The translations under genes and the position numbers were made by a program. The notes under the pieces are model-generated. The model was not told where the DNA came from, did not search any database, and saw only the letters and a program-made list of their open reading frames with translations. From contig NZ_JAHCPS010000010.1 in assembly GCF_021366795.1 (NCBI RefSeq), positions 1 to 64,000 on the forward strand: 64,000 nucleotides of DNA. Reading direction: 5' to 3'. Positions 47,497-56,140 of the stretch are shown here, in pieces (positions within the stretch are counted from its first letter, which is position 1; each line of letters opens with the position of its first letter). This DNA comes from Macrococcoides caseolyticum (GTDB lineage: Bacteria; Bacillota; Bacilli; Staphylococcales; Staphylococcaceae).

Positions 47497-48870
47497 ATGA
47501 CGAAGTGTGCAATTATTGGAGCAGGCATCACAGGTTTATCGGCAGCATATTATTTAAATAAAGAAAATCCATCAATTTCAATTGATGTGATTGAAGCAAG
47601 TGATGTTGCGGGTGGAAAAATCAAAACCTACCAGAAAGACGGATATACGATTGAGTTAGGACCTGAATCTTATCTTGGGCGTAAACATATTATGACAGAT
47701 CTTGCATGTGAAATAGGATTAAAAGATGACATTGTTGTTAATAATACGGGTAAGTCTTATATCTATGCTAAAAATAAATTATACCCAATACCAGGTGGTT
47801 CGATTTTAGGGATTCCAACAGAAATTAAACCATTTATTTCAACACGTCTGATTTCACCACTTGGGAAGTTACGTGCTGGTTTAGATTATGTGATAAAGCC
47901 AAAACCCATGACGCCTGACGTTTCAGTAGGTGCATTCTTCAGACGTCGACTAGGTAACGAAACACTTGAGAATTTAATTGAACCTTTGTTATCTGGTATA
48001 TATGGTGCTGATATCGATAAATTGAGTCTTAAATCAACATTTCCTGATTTTAAAGCAACTGAAGAGAAGCATGGCAGTCTGATAAAAGGGATGCGTGCGA
48101 ACAAAAAGAAAATGCCTAAACGACCACAGCCTGCACCTGGACAGTTCAGACAATTTAAAAATGGTTTAATGAGTTTTATTCATGCGCTCGTTAGTGATCT
48201 TGAAAGTAAAGGTGTTAATATGCGTTATAACCATAAAGTACAGGCTGTAAAGCAATATGAGCGTGGCTATCATATTACAGTGAATGATCACGTTGAATAT
48301 TATGATAAAGTAATCATTACTGTGCCTCATACTGTCTTTCGTGATTGGTTTAACGATGCACCGCTTGCATATTTTGATGAAATGAAAGCAACAAGTGTTG
48401 CGACGGTCGTCATGGCATTTGATGCGTCACAAGTAAATAATAACGAAAATGGCACAGGCTTTGTAATTGCGAAGAATTCTGACACGGTCATTACTGCCTG
48501 CACATGGACAGATAAGAAGTGGTCACATACAACGCCTGAAGGAAAGACATTACTTCGAGCATATGTAGGACGACCTGGTAGCACAGTTGTCCAGGATAAT
48601 GATGATGCTGCAATTGTTAAGCTCGCACGAAACGATTTAGATAAGATGATGTCGATTCAAGGCGAACCTGAATTTACAATCGTAACGAAATTATTTGAAA
48701 GTATGCCACAGTACGAAGTGGGGCATATTGACCGTATTCATGCTATTCAGCATTACATTAAGATGCAATATCCAGGCTTAGTGATAACAGGGGCATCATT
48801 TGAAGCAGTTGGATTACCTGACTGTGTCTCACAAGGACAAAAAGCAGCCTTACAAATCACTCATGCGTAA
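47497..48870 (+). CDS. hemY: Coproporphyrinogen III oxidase CgoX (HemY)
   Basis: A 457-residue FAD enzyme. The dinucleotide-binding motif GAGITGLSAAYYL is at residues 7-19, followed by GGKIKT and the C-terminal GLPDCVSQG. It oxidises coproporphyrinogen III before iron insertion by CpfC. I prefer ATG 47497 over ATG 47488, since AAAGAG at 47482-47487 abuts the latter. Third gene of the haem operon. Confidence 0.92.
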   Translation: MTKCAIIGAGITGLSAAYYLNKENPSISIDVIEASDVAGGKIKTYQKDGYTIELGPESYLGRKHIMTDLACEIGLKDDIVVNNTGKSYIYAKNKLYPIPGGSILGIPTEIKPFISTRLISPLGKLRAGLDYVIKPKPMTPDVSVGAFFRRRLGNETLENLIEPLLSGIYGADIDKLSLKSTFPDFKATEEKHGSLIKGMRANKKKMPKRPQPAPGQFRQFKNGLMSFIHALVSDLESKGVNMRYNHKVQAVKQYERGYHITVNDHVEYYDKVIITVPHTVFRDWFNDAPLAYFDEMKATSVATVVMAFDASQVNNNENGTGFVIAKNSDTVITACTWTDKKWSHTTPEGKTLLRAYVGRPGSTVVQDNDDAAIVKLARNDLDKMMSIQGEPEFTIVTKLFESMPQYEVGHIDRIHAIQHYIKMQYPGLVITGASFEAVGLPDCVSQGQKAALQITHA

Positions 48871-48897
48871 GCTTAAAACATAAATCAGGAGGATGTT

Positions 48898-49884
48898 ATG
48901 AAATTTATTCATAATAATAATATTACAGATCCTACGATTAACTTAGCGATGGAAGAATATGTATTAAAACATTTACCGAAAGATGATTCTTATTTCTTAT
49001 TTTATGTGAATGAACCATCAATCATTGTCGGTAAAAATCAAAATACATTCGCTGAAGTCAATCAAAGCTATGTAGACGAACAAAATATCCATGTCGTTCG
49101 TAGACTATCAGGTGGTGGTGCAGTATACCACGACTTAGGAAATTTAAATTTTAGTTTTGTAACGAAAGCAGATGAAGATAGCTTCCATAACTTTAAGAAG
49201 TTTACGACACCCATTGTTGAAGCATTGAATCAACTTGGTGTAGACGCACAAATGACAGGACGTAATGACTTACAAGTTGGAGAGCGTAAAATATCAGGAA
49301 ATGCAATGTTCCAGTCCGGTGATCGCATGTTTTCTCATGGAACACTCATGTTAAATAGTGATATTGAAGAAGTTGTAAAGAGCCTGACGGTTAATGAGAA
49401 GAAATTGATTACTAAAGGTATTAAATCGATTCGTTCACGAGTTGCCAATATTCAGGAATTCTTAGACGAACCGATGTCGATGGAAACGTTTAAACAAACG
49501 TTACTGCAGTCTATCTTTGATGGCGAAATTGAACAGTATGTTTTAAATGATGAAGACTGGAAAAAGATAGAGACAATCAGTGAAGAGAAATACCGTAACT
49601 ATCATTGGAATTACGGCAAAAATCCTAAATACAACTACGAAGTTAAACAAAAATTCCCAGGTGGCATGGTTGAACTTAAAATTAATGTTGTAAAAGGGAT
49701 GATGGAAGATGTCAAAATATACGGTGATTTCTTCGGTGTTGGGGAAGTCACAGATATAGAACAGCAGTTAAAAGGTTTACCACATCAGCATAGCGCTGTA
49801 AAAGCTGTGCTGGAAGATATCGACTTTGCACACTATTTTGGACGTGTAACAAAAGAAGAATTTTTAAGCTTAGTCGCACAATAA
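48898..49884 (+). CDS. lplA: Lipoate-protein ligase A
   Basis: A 328-residue ligase that attaches free lipoate to E2 and GcvH proteins. Motifs VVRRLSGGGAVYHDLGN (residues about 64-80), GRNDLQVGERKISGNA with the catalytic Lys, and a C-terminal accessory domain are present. AGGAGG 6 bp before the ATG. Ends in a terminator. Confidence 0.92.
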   Translation: MKFIHNNNITDPTINLAMEEYVLKHLPKDDSYFLFYVNEPSIIVGKNQNTFAEVNQSYVDEQNIHVVRRLSGGGAVYHDLGNLNFSFVTKADEDSFHNFKKFTTPIVEALNQLGVDAQMTGRNDLQVGERKISGNAMFQSGDRMFSHGTLMLNSDIEEVVKSLTVNEKKLITKGIKSIRSRVANIQEFLDEPMSMETFKQTLLQSIFDGEIEQYVLNDEDWKKIETISEEKYRNYHWNYGKNPKYNYEVKQKFPGGMVELKINVVKGMMEDVKIYGDFFGVGEVTDIEQQLKGLPHQHSAVKAVLEDIDFAHYFGRVTKEEFLSLVAQ

Positions 49885-49894
49885 ATATAATGAT

Positions 49895-49935
49895 AGCGCC
49901 AATTCTGATGGATATTTCGGAATTGGCGCTTTTAT
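49895..49935. terminator. Bidirectional terminator between lplA and the IDEAL gene
   Basis: AGCGCCAATTC pairs with GAATTGGCGCT around a 13-14 nt loop, followed by TTTATG. Confidence 0.8.
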
Positions 49936-49950
49936 GATGAATCATTCACT

Positions 49951-50160
49951 TTAATGTGCCTCCAAAGCTTTCAATTCATTTGTATAACGAATGAAATCTG
50001 CCTCATTATGTTGCGTTAAAGATAGGTCGATTTTGTTATGCAGTAATTGTTTTTGATGTGTTTTAACCGCATCATCGATGATTAATTCAATATACAAGTT
50101 GTTTAATTGTGCAACAAAAGTTTCAAGACCATTGAGTTGAGTTTGTTGGTTATATTTCAT
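49951..50160 (-). CDS. IDEAL-domain protein
   Basis: A 69-residue protein. Residues about 20-62 fit the IDEAL domain (LYIELIIDDAVKTHQKQL then FIRYTNELKAL). Small proteins of this type occur near comK in staphylococci. AGGAGG fits ATG 50160; the longer frame to 50280 is AT-rich and lacks a ribosome site. Confidence 0.75.
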   Translation of the reverse strand: MKYNQQTQLNGLETFVAQLNNLYIELIIDDAVKTHQKQLLHNKIDLSLTQHNEADFIRYTNELKALEAH

Positions 50161-50402
50161 TGTTCTGCCCTCCTGAATTGTATTAAGACGAGTATAGTAT
50201 ATAATGTGATAAATTACAATAGTATTCTGAAAATTTAAATTAATCAATGTTTTAAATTTAATTAATGTTATATAGCCCATTTTTTAAGATTGTAAACATA
50301 AAATATAGTAGTGTAAACAATATTAAAATATATAAAAAGTTAACAAATGTTAAATGTTTTACGCTATAATAAGGTTAACAAAGCGATAAGGAAGTGATCG
50401 TG

Positions 50403-50960
50403 GTGGATAAATATATTATTAATGAAAAGACAATGTATATTAAGGCATTGCGTGAGGGTAGAAGTATTTGTTCCGAAATCGGGGAATATGGATGTGCTCC
50501 TTTCTTTTATAAGAAGAAACCATTACATGTCATAGAAGATTCACTATTCTTTTATCATTCAACCTATAAAGCACGTAAAACATCAACTAAACTCATTGCT
50601 GACATTCATTCAAAGCCCCCTATCCTTATTCAGCCGGGAACGCAAACGTATTTTTTTCCTACGCATAGTAATCGCAGTAATGATCAGGCATGGATTAATG
50701 TTCACTTTATTAATCGTTTCCATGCAGGTCATCATTATGATACAGTTGTTGAGTTTGATGATCAGTCAAATGTCTCATTTCCCATAACGCCTTATACATT
50801 TAATACACAATATTTACACGGCATAAAATTAGAATATAGCGTGCGTGCAAAGGCGTTAAAACAGGAAATGTATCGTCAGGAAGCTGTGCAGTTTGACAAA
50901 TGTAGGGCAAATTTATTCGAAATGCTAGCAATGTATGCCTTATTAGAACGAAAGGTGTAA
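50403..50960 (+). CDS. comK: Competence transcription factor ComK
   Basis: A 185-residue protein of the ComK family, which activates DNA-uptake and recombination genes by binding AT-rich K-boxes. MDKYIINEKTMYIKALREG at the N terminus and GRSICSEIGEYG and QPGTQTYFFPTHS further on are typical. GTG starts at 50394, 50400 and 50403 are all in frame; AAGGAAGTGATC best serves GTG 50403. A TATAAT lies at 50375-50380. The frame looks intact. Confidence 0.88.
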   Translation: MDKYIINEKTMYIKALREGRSICSEIGEYGCAPFFYKKKPLHVIEDSLFFYHSTYKARKTSTKLIADIHSKPPILIQPGTQTYFFPTHSNRSNDQAWINVHFINRFHAGHHYDTVVEFDDQSNVSFPITPYTFNTQYLHGIKLEYSVRAKALKQEMYRQEAVQFDKCRANLFEMLAMYALLERKV

Positions 50961-50989
50961 ATGTTCCATAAAAATTTTTACCAAAAGTA

Positions 50990-51017
50990 TTGACCAATCC
51001 GTTTCAATTGATATAAT
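50990..51017 (+). promoter_or_regulatory. Promoter of the tRNA-Asn/Ser pair
   Basis: TTGACC, 16 bp, TATAAT, ending 22 bp before tRNA-Asn. Confidence 0.8.
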
Positions 51018-51039
51018 AGTATTTGTTGATTGAAATTAA

Positions 51040-51114
51040 TCCACAGTAGCTCAGTGGTAGAGCTATCGGCTGTTAACCGATCGGTCGTAGGTTCGAGTCC
51101 TACCTGTGGAGCCA
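51040..51114 (+). tRNA. tRNA-Asn(GTT), first copy
   Basis: Acceptor TCCACAG/CTGTGGA, anticodon GTT, CCA encoded. Identical to 53200-53274. Confidence 0.95.
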
Positions 51115-51115
51115 T

Positions 51116-51204
51116 GGAGATGTACTCAAGTTGGCTGAAGAGGCGCCCCTGCTAAGGGTGTAGGTCGGGTAACCGGCGCGAGAGTTCGAATCTCTCCATC
51201 TCCG
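51116..51204 (+). tRNA. tRNA-Ser(GCT)
   Basis: Class II tRNA with acceptor GGAGATG/CATCTCC, anticodon GCT, long variable arm, CCA not encoded. Confidence 0.95.
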
Positions 51205-51215
51205 TTACAATATTA

Positions 51216-51247
51216 AACTCACAATCTAAACGATTGTGGGTTTTTTT
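51216..51247 (+). terminator. Terminator of the tRNA-Asn/Ser pair
   Basis: AACTCACAATC pairs with GATTGTGGGTT (one G-U) and is followed by TTTTT. The stretch 51248-51459 shows no gene. Confidence 0.85.
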
Positions 51248-51459
51248 GTGTCGTTATTTAATACTTTTATTTTTTTATTCTTCGTGCTTGTATTATAATA
51301 TTAAAAATTATAATTTTCTGACTATTTAATGCATGACCTATAAATTTATCTTATAATAGTATAAATTAAAGCATTCACCATATTGTGAAATGCGTAACAA
51401 ACAGTTAGGTGTCTATGATAATATAGAATTAGGAATTTAATACGAGGAGGAATAGCAAT

Positions 51460-52380
51460 ATGAAAATAGCAATCGCAGGATCTGGCGCAATGGGTGGACG
51501 TATAGGACTTTATTTAACAGAATGTGGCCAAAATGTAATCATGCTGGATAAGTGGCAGGAACATGTCGATGCAATGAACAACAATGGTCTTACAGTTAAT
51601 GCTTACGGGAAACAAACCAAACATAAAGTAGTTGCTTGTCACATGGATGACTATAGAGAACCTGTTGAGCTTGTCATTTTATTGACAAAGGCATTAACTG
51701 CTGAAGAAACGATCGAACAGTTAATTGAACAAGGTGTTATTACGAAGGAAACGAAAGTAATGTCATTAATGAATGGTTTAGGTCATGGTGATATGTTATT
51801 TAAAAAATTAAATCCAGAACAAGTGATACTAGCAGTAACGATGTGGTCTGCTGGATTAAAAGGGCCAGGCGAATTAATTTTAGAAGGTACAGGTAATATT
51901 GAATTTGGTTATCCGGATGGCCATGTTGATGACTTTATAGAAGGTCTTAAAGTCATTTTAGATGAAGCGCAATTAAACGGTGTTATCAGTCAGGATATCG
52001 TCACTACAATCTGGAATAAAGCATTAGTAAACTGCTGCTTTAATACGTACTGTTCTGTAACAAACAAACGTATCGGTGAATTTGGTGCATATGACAAAGC
52101 AGATGAAATGTTAATACCGCTTGTAAAAGAAATCATTGCAGTCGGTGCAACAAAGGGCGCGAAACTTAACCTTGAAGCAACAATGGATAAATTCCATAAG
52201 ATGTATTCACCAGATGTCGTTGGATTACATTATCCATCTATGACACAAGATATCCATAATGGACGTAAGACTGAAGTTGATTTCTTAACAGGTGCAGTAA
52301 GCCGTTTTGGAGATGAAGCGGGTATTGATACACCTTATTGTGATATTTTAACGCATTTAGTACATCAAATTGAAAAGTAA
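51460..52380 (+). CDS. panE: Ketopantoate reductase-like oxidoreductase (ApbA/PanE family)
   Basis: A 306-residue protein. The NAD(P)-binding GSGAMGGRIG is at residues 7-16, the catalytic Lys lies in VNCCFN-adjacent WNKALVN (residues about 186-192), and the C-terminal domain has HYPSMTQDIHNGRKTEVDFL. Ketopantoate reduction in CoA synthesis is likely, but the family includes other 2-keto acid reductases and panB/panC are not adjacent. GAGGAGG precedes the ATG. Confidence 0.83.
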   Translation: MKIAIAGSGAMGGRIGLYLTECGQNVIMLDKWQEHVDAMNNNGLTVNAYGKQTKHKVVACHMDDYREPVELVILLTKALTAEETIEQLIEQGVITKETKVMSLMNGLGHGDMLFKKLNPEQVILAVTMWSAGLKGPGELILEGTGNIEFGYPDGHVDDFIEGLKVILDEAQLNGVISQDIVTTIWNKALVNCCFNTYCSVTNKRIGEFGAYDKADEMLIPLVKEIIAVGATKGAKLNLEATMDKFHKMYSPDVVGLHYPSMTQDIHNGRKTEVDFLTGAVSRFGDEAGIDTPYCDILTHLVHQIEK

Positions 52381-52395
52381 TAAGATATGAATGTT

Positions 52396-52425
52396 AAGTC
52401 AGACATGTTGATGTCTGGCTTTTTA
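52396..52425 (+). terminator. Terminator of the panE-like gene
   Basis: AAGTCAGACAT pairs with ATGTCTGGCTT (one G-U), loop GTTG, then TTT. Confidence 0.8.
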
Positions 52426-52501
52426 ATGGCTGCGAAATGTATGTTATATCGCAACCATTTCATTGTAATAATGAAGATATAAAACGTGTATGTATTTTGA
52501 A

Positions 52502-52597
52502 TCGAGCTAGCGACAAACGTAAAATATCGCTAGCTCAACCCAAAAATATTCCCGAAACACAATCGAGCTAGCGACAAACGCAAAATATCGCTAGCTC
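52502..52597. repeat. Pair of hairpin repeats, 61-bp period
   Basis: GAGCTAGCGA...TCGCTAGCTC occurs at 52504-52536 and 52565-52597. Arms are perfect 10-bp complements and the loops CAAACGTAAAATA and CAAACGCAAAATA differ at one base. No gene lies in 52426-52784; apart from these hairpins and a tRNA promoter I see nothing there. Confidence 0.85.
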
Positions 52598-52717
52598 ATA
52601 ATCAACAAACCCCTCCCATGCTATATTCATAAATACTAACGCCACTTAAAAACCATCCTTTTATACAATATTCGTATGAAATCGACCTCTAAAGAACAAA
52701 TTTACACTTTTTTAATG

Positions 52718-52746
52718 TTGCGTTTACAAACTTAAAATGATATATT
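52718..52746 (+). promoter_or_regulatory. Candidate promoter of the second tRNA array
   Basis: TTGCGT, 17 bp, TATATT, 39 bp upstream of the first tRNA. Confidence 0.5.
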
Positions 52747-52784
52747 TTAAAAGTACTCTTTTTGAGCACACAATTTATTATTAT

Positions 52785-52858
<74 letters not shown>

Positions 52859-52865
52859 TTAAAGT

Positions 52866-52941
52866 GGTCCCGTGGTGTAGCGGTTAACATGCCTGCCTGT
52901 CACGCAGGAGATCGCGGGTTCGATTCCCGTCGGGACCGCCA
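52866..52941 (+). tRNA. tRNA-Asp(GTC), second copy
   Basis: Identical body to 1438-1513, CCA encoded. Confidence 0.95.
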
Positions 52942-52945
52942 TTTT

Positions 52946-53018
52946 GGCTCAGTAGCTCAGTCGGTAGAGCAAAGGATTGAAAATCCTTGTGTCGGCGGTT
53001 CGATTCCGTCCTGAGCCA
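52946..53018 (+). tRNA. tRNA-Phe(GAA), second copy
   Basis: Identical body to 1521-1593, CCA not encoded. Confidence 0.95.
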
Positions 53019-53035
53019 TACTTTTTAAATAGTTT

Positions 53036-53112
53036 GGCGATTGTGGCGAAGTGGTTAACGCATCGGATTGTGGTTCCGACATTCGTGGGTTCGATTCCCA
53101 TCAGTCGCCCCA
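53036..53112 (+). tRNA. tRNA-His(GTG), second copy
   Basis: Extra G-1 opposite C73; anticodon GTG. Here CCA is encoded, unlike the copy at 1869-1942. Confidence 0.95.
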
Positions 53113-53121
53113 TTTAATAAC

Positions 53122-53195
53122 GCGGGTGTAGTTTAGTGGTAAAACCTCAGCCTTCCAAGCTGATGTTGTCGGTTCGATTCCGATCACCCGCTCCA
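53122..53195 (+). tRNA. tRNA-Gly(TCC), standard type
   Basis: Acceptor GCGGGTG/CACCCGC, anticodon TCC, normal D loop with GG and normal T loop TTCGATT, CCA encoded. Serves translation, in contrast to 2125-2199. Confidence 0.94.
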
Positions 53196-53199
53196 TTAT

Positions 53200-53274
53200 T
53201 CCACAGTAGCTCAGTGGTAGAGCTATCGGCTGTTAACCGATCGGTCGTAGGTTCGAGTCCTACCTGTGGAGCCA
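53200..53274 (+). tRNA. tRNA-Asn(GTT), second copy
   Basis: Identical to 51040-51114, CCA encoded. Confidence 0.95.
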
Positions 53275-53278
53275 TTAA

Positions 53279-53350
53279 GGCCCCTTGGTCAAGCGGTTAA
53301 GACACCGCCCTTTCACGGCGGTAACACGGGTTCGAATCCCGTAGGGGTCA
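53279..53350 (+). tRNA. tRNA-Glu(TTC)
   Basis: Acceptor GGCCCCT/AGGGGTC with one G-U pair, anticodon TTC, CCA not encoded. Only tRNA-Glu in the window. Confidence 0.95.
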
Positions 53351-53353
53351 TAC

Positions 53354-53388
53354 AATCAGAAGTGAAATATCGCTTCTGATTTTTTTAT
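53354..53388 (+). terminator. Terminator after tRNA-Glu
   Basis: AATCAGAAGTGA pairs with TCGCTTCTGATT (nearly perfect), then a T-run. Confidence 0.8.
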
Positions 53389-53402
53389 TTACTTTTTATT
53401 AT

Positions 53403-53491
53403 GGATCGTTGTCCGAGTTGGTCGAAGGAGCACGCCTGGAAAGTGTGTAAACGTCACAAGCGTTTCGAGGGTTCGAATCCCTCACGATCCG
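53403..53491 (+). tRNA. tRNA-Ser(GGA), prophage attachment gene
   Basis: Class II tRNA, acceptor GGATCGT/ACGATCC, anticodon GGA, CCA not encoded. A phage integrase gene ends 28 bp downstream and points at this tRNA, the usual layout for integration into a tRNA 3' end. Confidence 0.95.
53470..53491. other. Probable attL core (3' end of tRNA-Ser)
   Basis: The T-arm and acceptor 3' half of tRNA-Ser(GGA) is the expected crossover region for the adjacent tyrosine integrase. The exact core cannot be set because attR lies beyond the window. Confidence 0.5.
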
Positions 53492-53518
53492 TTATATTTT
53501 AGCGTGGTTACGCTATTT

Positions 53519-54586
53519 CTATTGAGTAAGTGTCAAATCCGTGTCAGAAAATAATTCTCTCACTTTTTGGCCTTGCTCTTTTTTATGTTCATCTAGTAAA
53601 TGAGTATAGATCGTAAGTGTCATGTGAATATTTGCGTGTCCAAGACGCTTACTAATATATTCGATAGGTATTCCTTTACTGATTAAAAAAGAGGCGTGTG
53701 TGTGTCTTAAAGCGTATGGTGTAATGTATTCAGGTATCTTAAATTTTTTCTTAATATTTTTGAATGCTTTGTTAACGGCTGTGTGACTTAAATTAAATAG
53801 TTTGCCATCTGTGCGTCGTGGTGACATTAATAAGTGTTCTTTTATTAATAGGACGTCTTTATTAGATACTTCGACATATCTATCAGCATTCTCTGTTTTC
53901 GTTCCAGGAATATGAATTACACCAGTGCTATAATTTAAATCATCATAAGTCATTCTATTAATCTCAGAAAAACGAGCACCAGTAATAGCAAGTAAGAACA
54001 AAATAATATAGCTTAATTCGTGTTTAGTTTTTAAGTAATCTTTTACAGCTATATATTGATCTATGGTCATGAATTTTTCATCTTCTTTTTGTGCTGGTGT
54101 AGTCCCGATGTATTTAATTTTATACGTGGGGTCTTTTTTTACATAACCATCATACAAAGCATCTTTAAAGCAACCGCTGATGCAGTTGTGAACTTTTTTA
54201 ACTGATGAGGTAGTGCGCCCGTCAGCGTAATTATTAATAAATAATTGATATTCTGAACGTGTTACTCTACTCATAACCATATCAGCGCCGAAATGCGCAA
54301 TAAATAAAGCTTTTGAACGTCTATACCAATATGATTGTTTAGTAGACAGTTTTTCTTTATTGTTAGCTTTTAGCCATTTCTCGTAATATTCCTCAAACGT
54401 AATATCATCCATAAAATTACCATTATTTAAATCTTGAATAATTTTTTGTGCTGCATGCACAGCTTCGCCCTTAGTTTTAAATCCTGATTTTCGTTTTTTG
54501 CCATTCTTAAAAGATTTATCTTTTATATCATATTGCCAACTAAATCCATTTTTATTTTGTCTTTTATAAACAGTATACGTAGCCAA
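53519..54586 (-). CDS. int: Tyrosine-type phage integrase
   Basis: A 355-residue recombinase. N-terminal AP2-like arm-binding region (residues 1-60), a SAM-like core-binding domain, and a catalytic domain with Arg in GARFSEINRM, His/Arg in ALRHTHASFL, LGHANIHMT and Tyr in TIYTHL. It recombines attP with the tRNA-Ser attB. TTG start 9 bp after AAAGGAG. Confidence 0.94.
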   Translation of the reverse strand: MATYTVYKRQNKNGFSWQYDIKDKSFKNGKKRKSGFKTKGEAVHAAQKIIQDLNNGNFMDDITFEEYYEKWLKANNKEKLSTKQSYWYRRSKALFIAHFGADMVMSRVTRSEYQLFINNYADGRTTSSVKKVHNCISGCFKDALYDGYVKKDPTYKIKYIGTTPAQKEDEKFMTIDQYIAVKDYLKTKHELSYIILFLLAITGARFSEINRMTYDDLNYSTGVIHIPGTKTENADRYVEVSNKDVLLIKEHLLMSPRRTDGKLFNLSHTAVNKAFKNIKKKFKIPEYITPYALRHTHASFLISKGIPIEYISKRLGHANIHMTLTIYTHLLDEHKKEQGQKVRELFSDTDLTLTQ

Positions 54587-54620
54587 ATCACGTACTCCTT
54601 TCTAAATGATTTGTAAAAAA

Positions 54621-54655
54621 ATAAGACCGCTTCAAAAACGGCCTTATATTTAATT
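54621..54655 (-). terminator. Terminator of the DUF4352 gene
   Basis: On the minus strand ATAAGGCCG pairs with CGGTCTTAT (one mismatch) around a 9-nt loop and is followed by a T-run. Confidence 0.75.
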
Positions 54656-54656
54656 A

Positions 54657-55307
54657 TTATTTTAAATTGATTAAATCTGTTTCTGTTCCAAAGAAACCAG
54701 TTGCAACTTCTAATTGTTTTTCAGGAGAATCTGCCATAGCTTTTGAAACGTCATATACTACTTTACCTTTTGTAGTACTATCTGGATTTAATTGCTCTAA
54801 GAAGAATGAATTTTCAATACTTCCATCTTCACCTTGATTTGCTGACATTGATGCTGCACTATCAGCTTCTAAAGTTTTACCCTTAGTTTTTAATTTGAAT
54901 AAAGCGCTGTCTACAGTAATTGCTTCGTCACCATTATTTTTTACTTCAATATCTACAATTACAAAAGTATCCTTCGCTTTAGTAGGTAATGAAGAAGGTC
55001 CAACAGCAGTTCCAGTTGATACGCCGTTTACCTTATATTGCATTTTTCCAACTTTAACAACATCGCCAATCTTATAAGCTTTTTTCTTTTCTTCTTTGCT
55101 AGAAGTAGTGGTCTCTTTACCATCTTGAGTTTTATTTTCTTCCCCACCACCCATAAAAGCAGAACAAGCACCGATGATAATCATTAATAATACAAGACCT
55201 AAACATCCAGGTAATAATTTACCTTTCTTTTTAGGAGCATCACGATAAATAACGCGCTCTCCTTTTTCGTTGTACAGTACTTCTTCTTGCTTAACTTTCT
55301 TCGCCAT
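54657..55307 (-). CDS. DUF4352 membrane-anchored protein of the lysogeny module
   Basis: A 216-residue protein. A basic N-terminal cytoplasmic part (residues 1-33) leads to one membrane helix (CLGLVLLMIIIGACSAFMGG), a Ser/Thr/Lys linker, then a DUF4352 immunoglobulin-like domain outside the cell (TFVIVDIEVKNNGDEAITVD). Genes of this kind sit between int and cI in many staphylococcal prophages and are expressed in lysogens. A role in superinfection exclusion is possible but unproven. ATG 55307 fits AGGAG. Confidence 0.8.
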   Translation of the reverse strand: MAKKVKQEEVLYNEKGERVIYRDAPKKKGKLLPGCLGLVLLMIIIGACSAFMGGGEENKTQDGKETTTSSKEEKKKAYKIGDVVKVGKMQYKVNGVSTGTAVGPSSLPTKAKDTFVIVDIEVKNNGDEAITVDSALFKLKTKGKTLEADSAASMSANQGEDGSIENSFFLEQLNPDSTTKGKVVYDVSKAMADSPEKQLEVATGFFGTETDLINLK

Positions 55308-55360
55308 TCCTAACAACTCCTCTTATTTAATTTTTATGATAAAGGCATTTGCCGAATATC

Positions 55361-55972
55361 CTAATACTCTTTAAACATTCCAATCACCCTACCAATAATG
55401 AGTACTTCATCATCCTTAGAGTATATTTGAGGTAAATGTATTTCGTTGTTGCTCATGGGTAATAATATTATATTATCTCCGTCATATCTAACTTTCTTGA
55501 CTGTTGCATCGTATCCATTAATCTGAACGACAGCAATTTGACCATTTTCAACAGTTGCATTTGCATCAACTAATACTTCAGAGCCCTCAGGAAATTCTTT
55601 ATCCATACTGTCACCGGTCACTTCTAAATAAAATAATTCTTTTCCAATTTTATTTATATGTGACGGAATAAATGAATATCTAAGTATTTGCTGTTCAGAG
55701 TATAAAGGTATGCCAGCAGATATTCTCCCTAGTACAGGAATACTTTCAGCATATATTCTGTTATCGCGTTGCTCGTCAGTAATTTCAGATGGTACTACAT
55801 TAAAGTAGTCTGCCATGAGTTCAATTTTATCTCTTCTGGGATATTTAGTTCCAGATAGCCAACTACTTACTGTGGATTCACTTATATTTAAATCATGAGC
55901 CATATTAGTTTGTGTAACACCTTTACGATCTAATAAAGATTTAATGTTTTTACTTAATATTTCTTTAGACAA
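55361..55972 (-). CDS. cI: CI-like phage repressor (HTH plus S24 peptidase)
   Basis: A 203-residue repressor. XRE-type HTH at residues 8-60 (TNMAHDLNISESTVSSWLSG), then a LexA-like domain with the cleavage site RISAGIP near residue 85, catalytic Ser in TGDSMDKEF and Lys in DATVKKV. It should maintain lysogeny and self-cleave when RecA is active. TTG start after GGAGTGATT. Confidence 0.92.
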   Translation of the reverse strand: MSKEILSKNIKSLLDRKGVTQTNMAHDLNISESTVSSWLSGTKYPRRDKIELMADYFNVVPSEITDEQRDNRIYAESIPVLGRISAGIPLYSEQQILRYSFIPSHINKIGKELFYLEVTGDSMDKEFPEGSEVLVDANATVENGQIAVVQINGYDATVKKVRYDGDNIILLPMSNNEIHLPQIYSKDDEVLIIGRVIGMFKEY

Positions 55973-56012
55973 TTGTAATCACTCCAGTTTGTTAATACTC
56001 TGTCTTGTAACT

Positions 56013-56041
56013 AATATATCAATAACTTTACTTTTTGTAAA
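56013..56041 (-). promoter_or_regulatory. Repressor promoter (PRM-like)
   Basis: On the minus strand: TTTACA, 17 bp, TATATT. The operator-like TTTACTTTTTGTAAATA at 56027-56043 overlaps its spacer and -35. Confidence 0.7.
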
Positions 56042-56081
56042 TATATTATACATAAAGTATATAAATAATTTACCTAAAGTA

Positions 56082-56110
56082 TTGACGGTTTACTTTAAGT
56101 GTAGTAATCT
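56082..56110 (+). promoter_or_regulatory. Rightward early promoter (PR-like) with operator
   Basis: TTGACG, 17 bp, TAATCT. The spacer itself is the operator-like TTTACTTTAAGTGTAG (56089-56104), so a bound repressor would block RNA polymerase. Confidence 0.75.
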
Positions 56111-56140
56111 ATAAATAACTTAATGAAAGGGGTGACAGGT

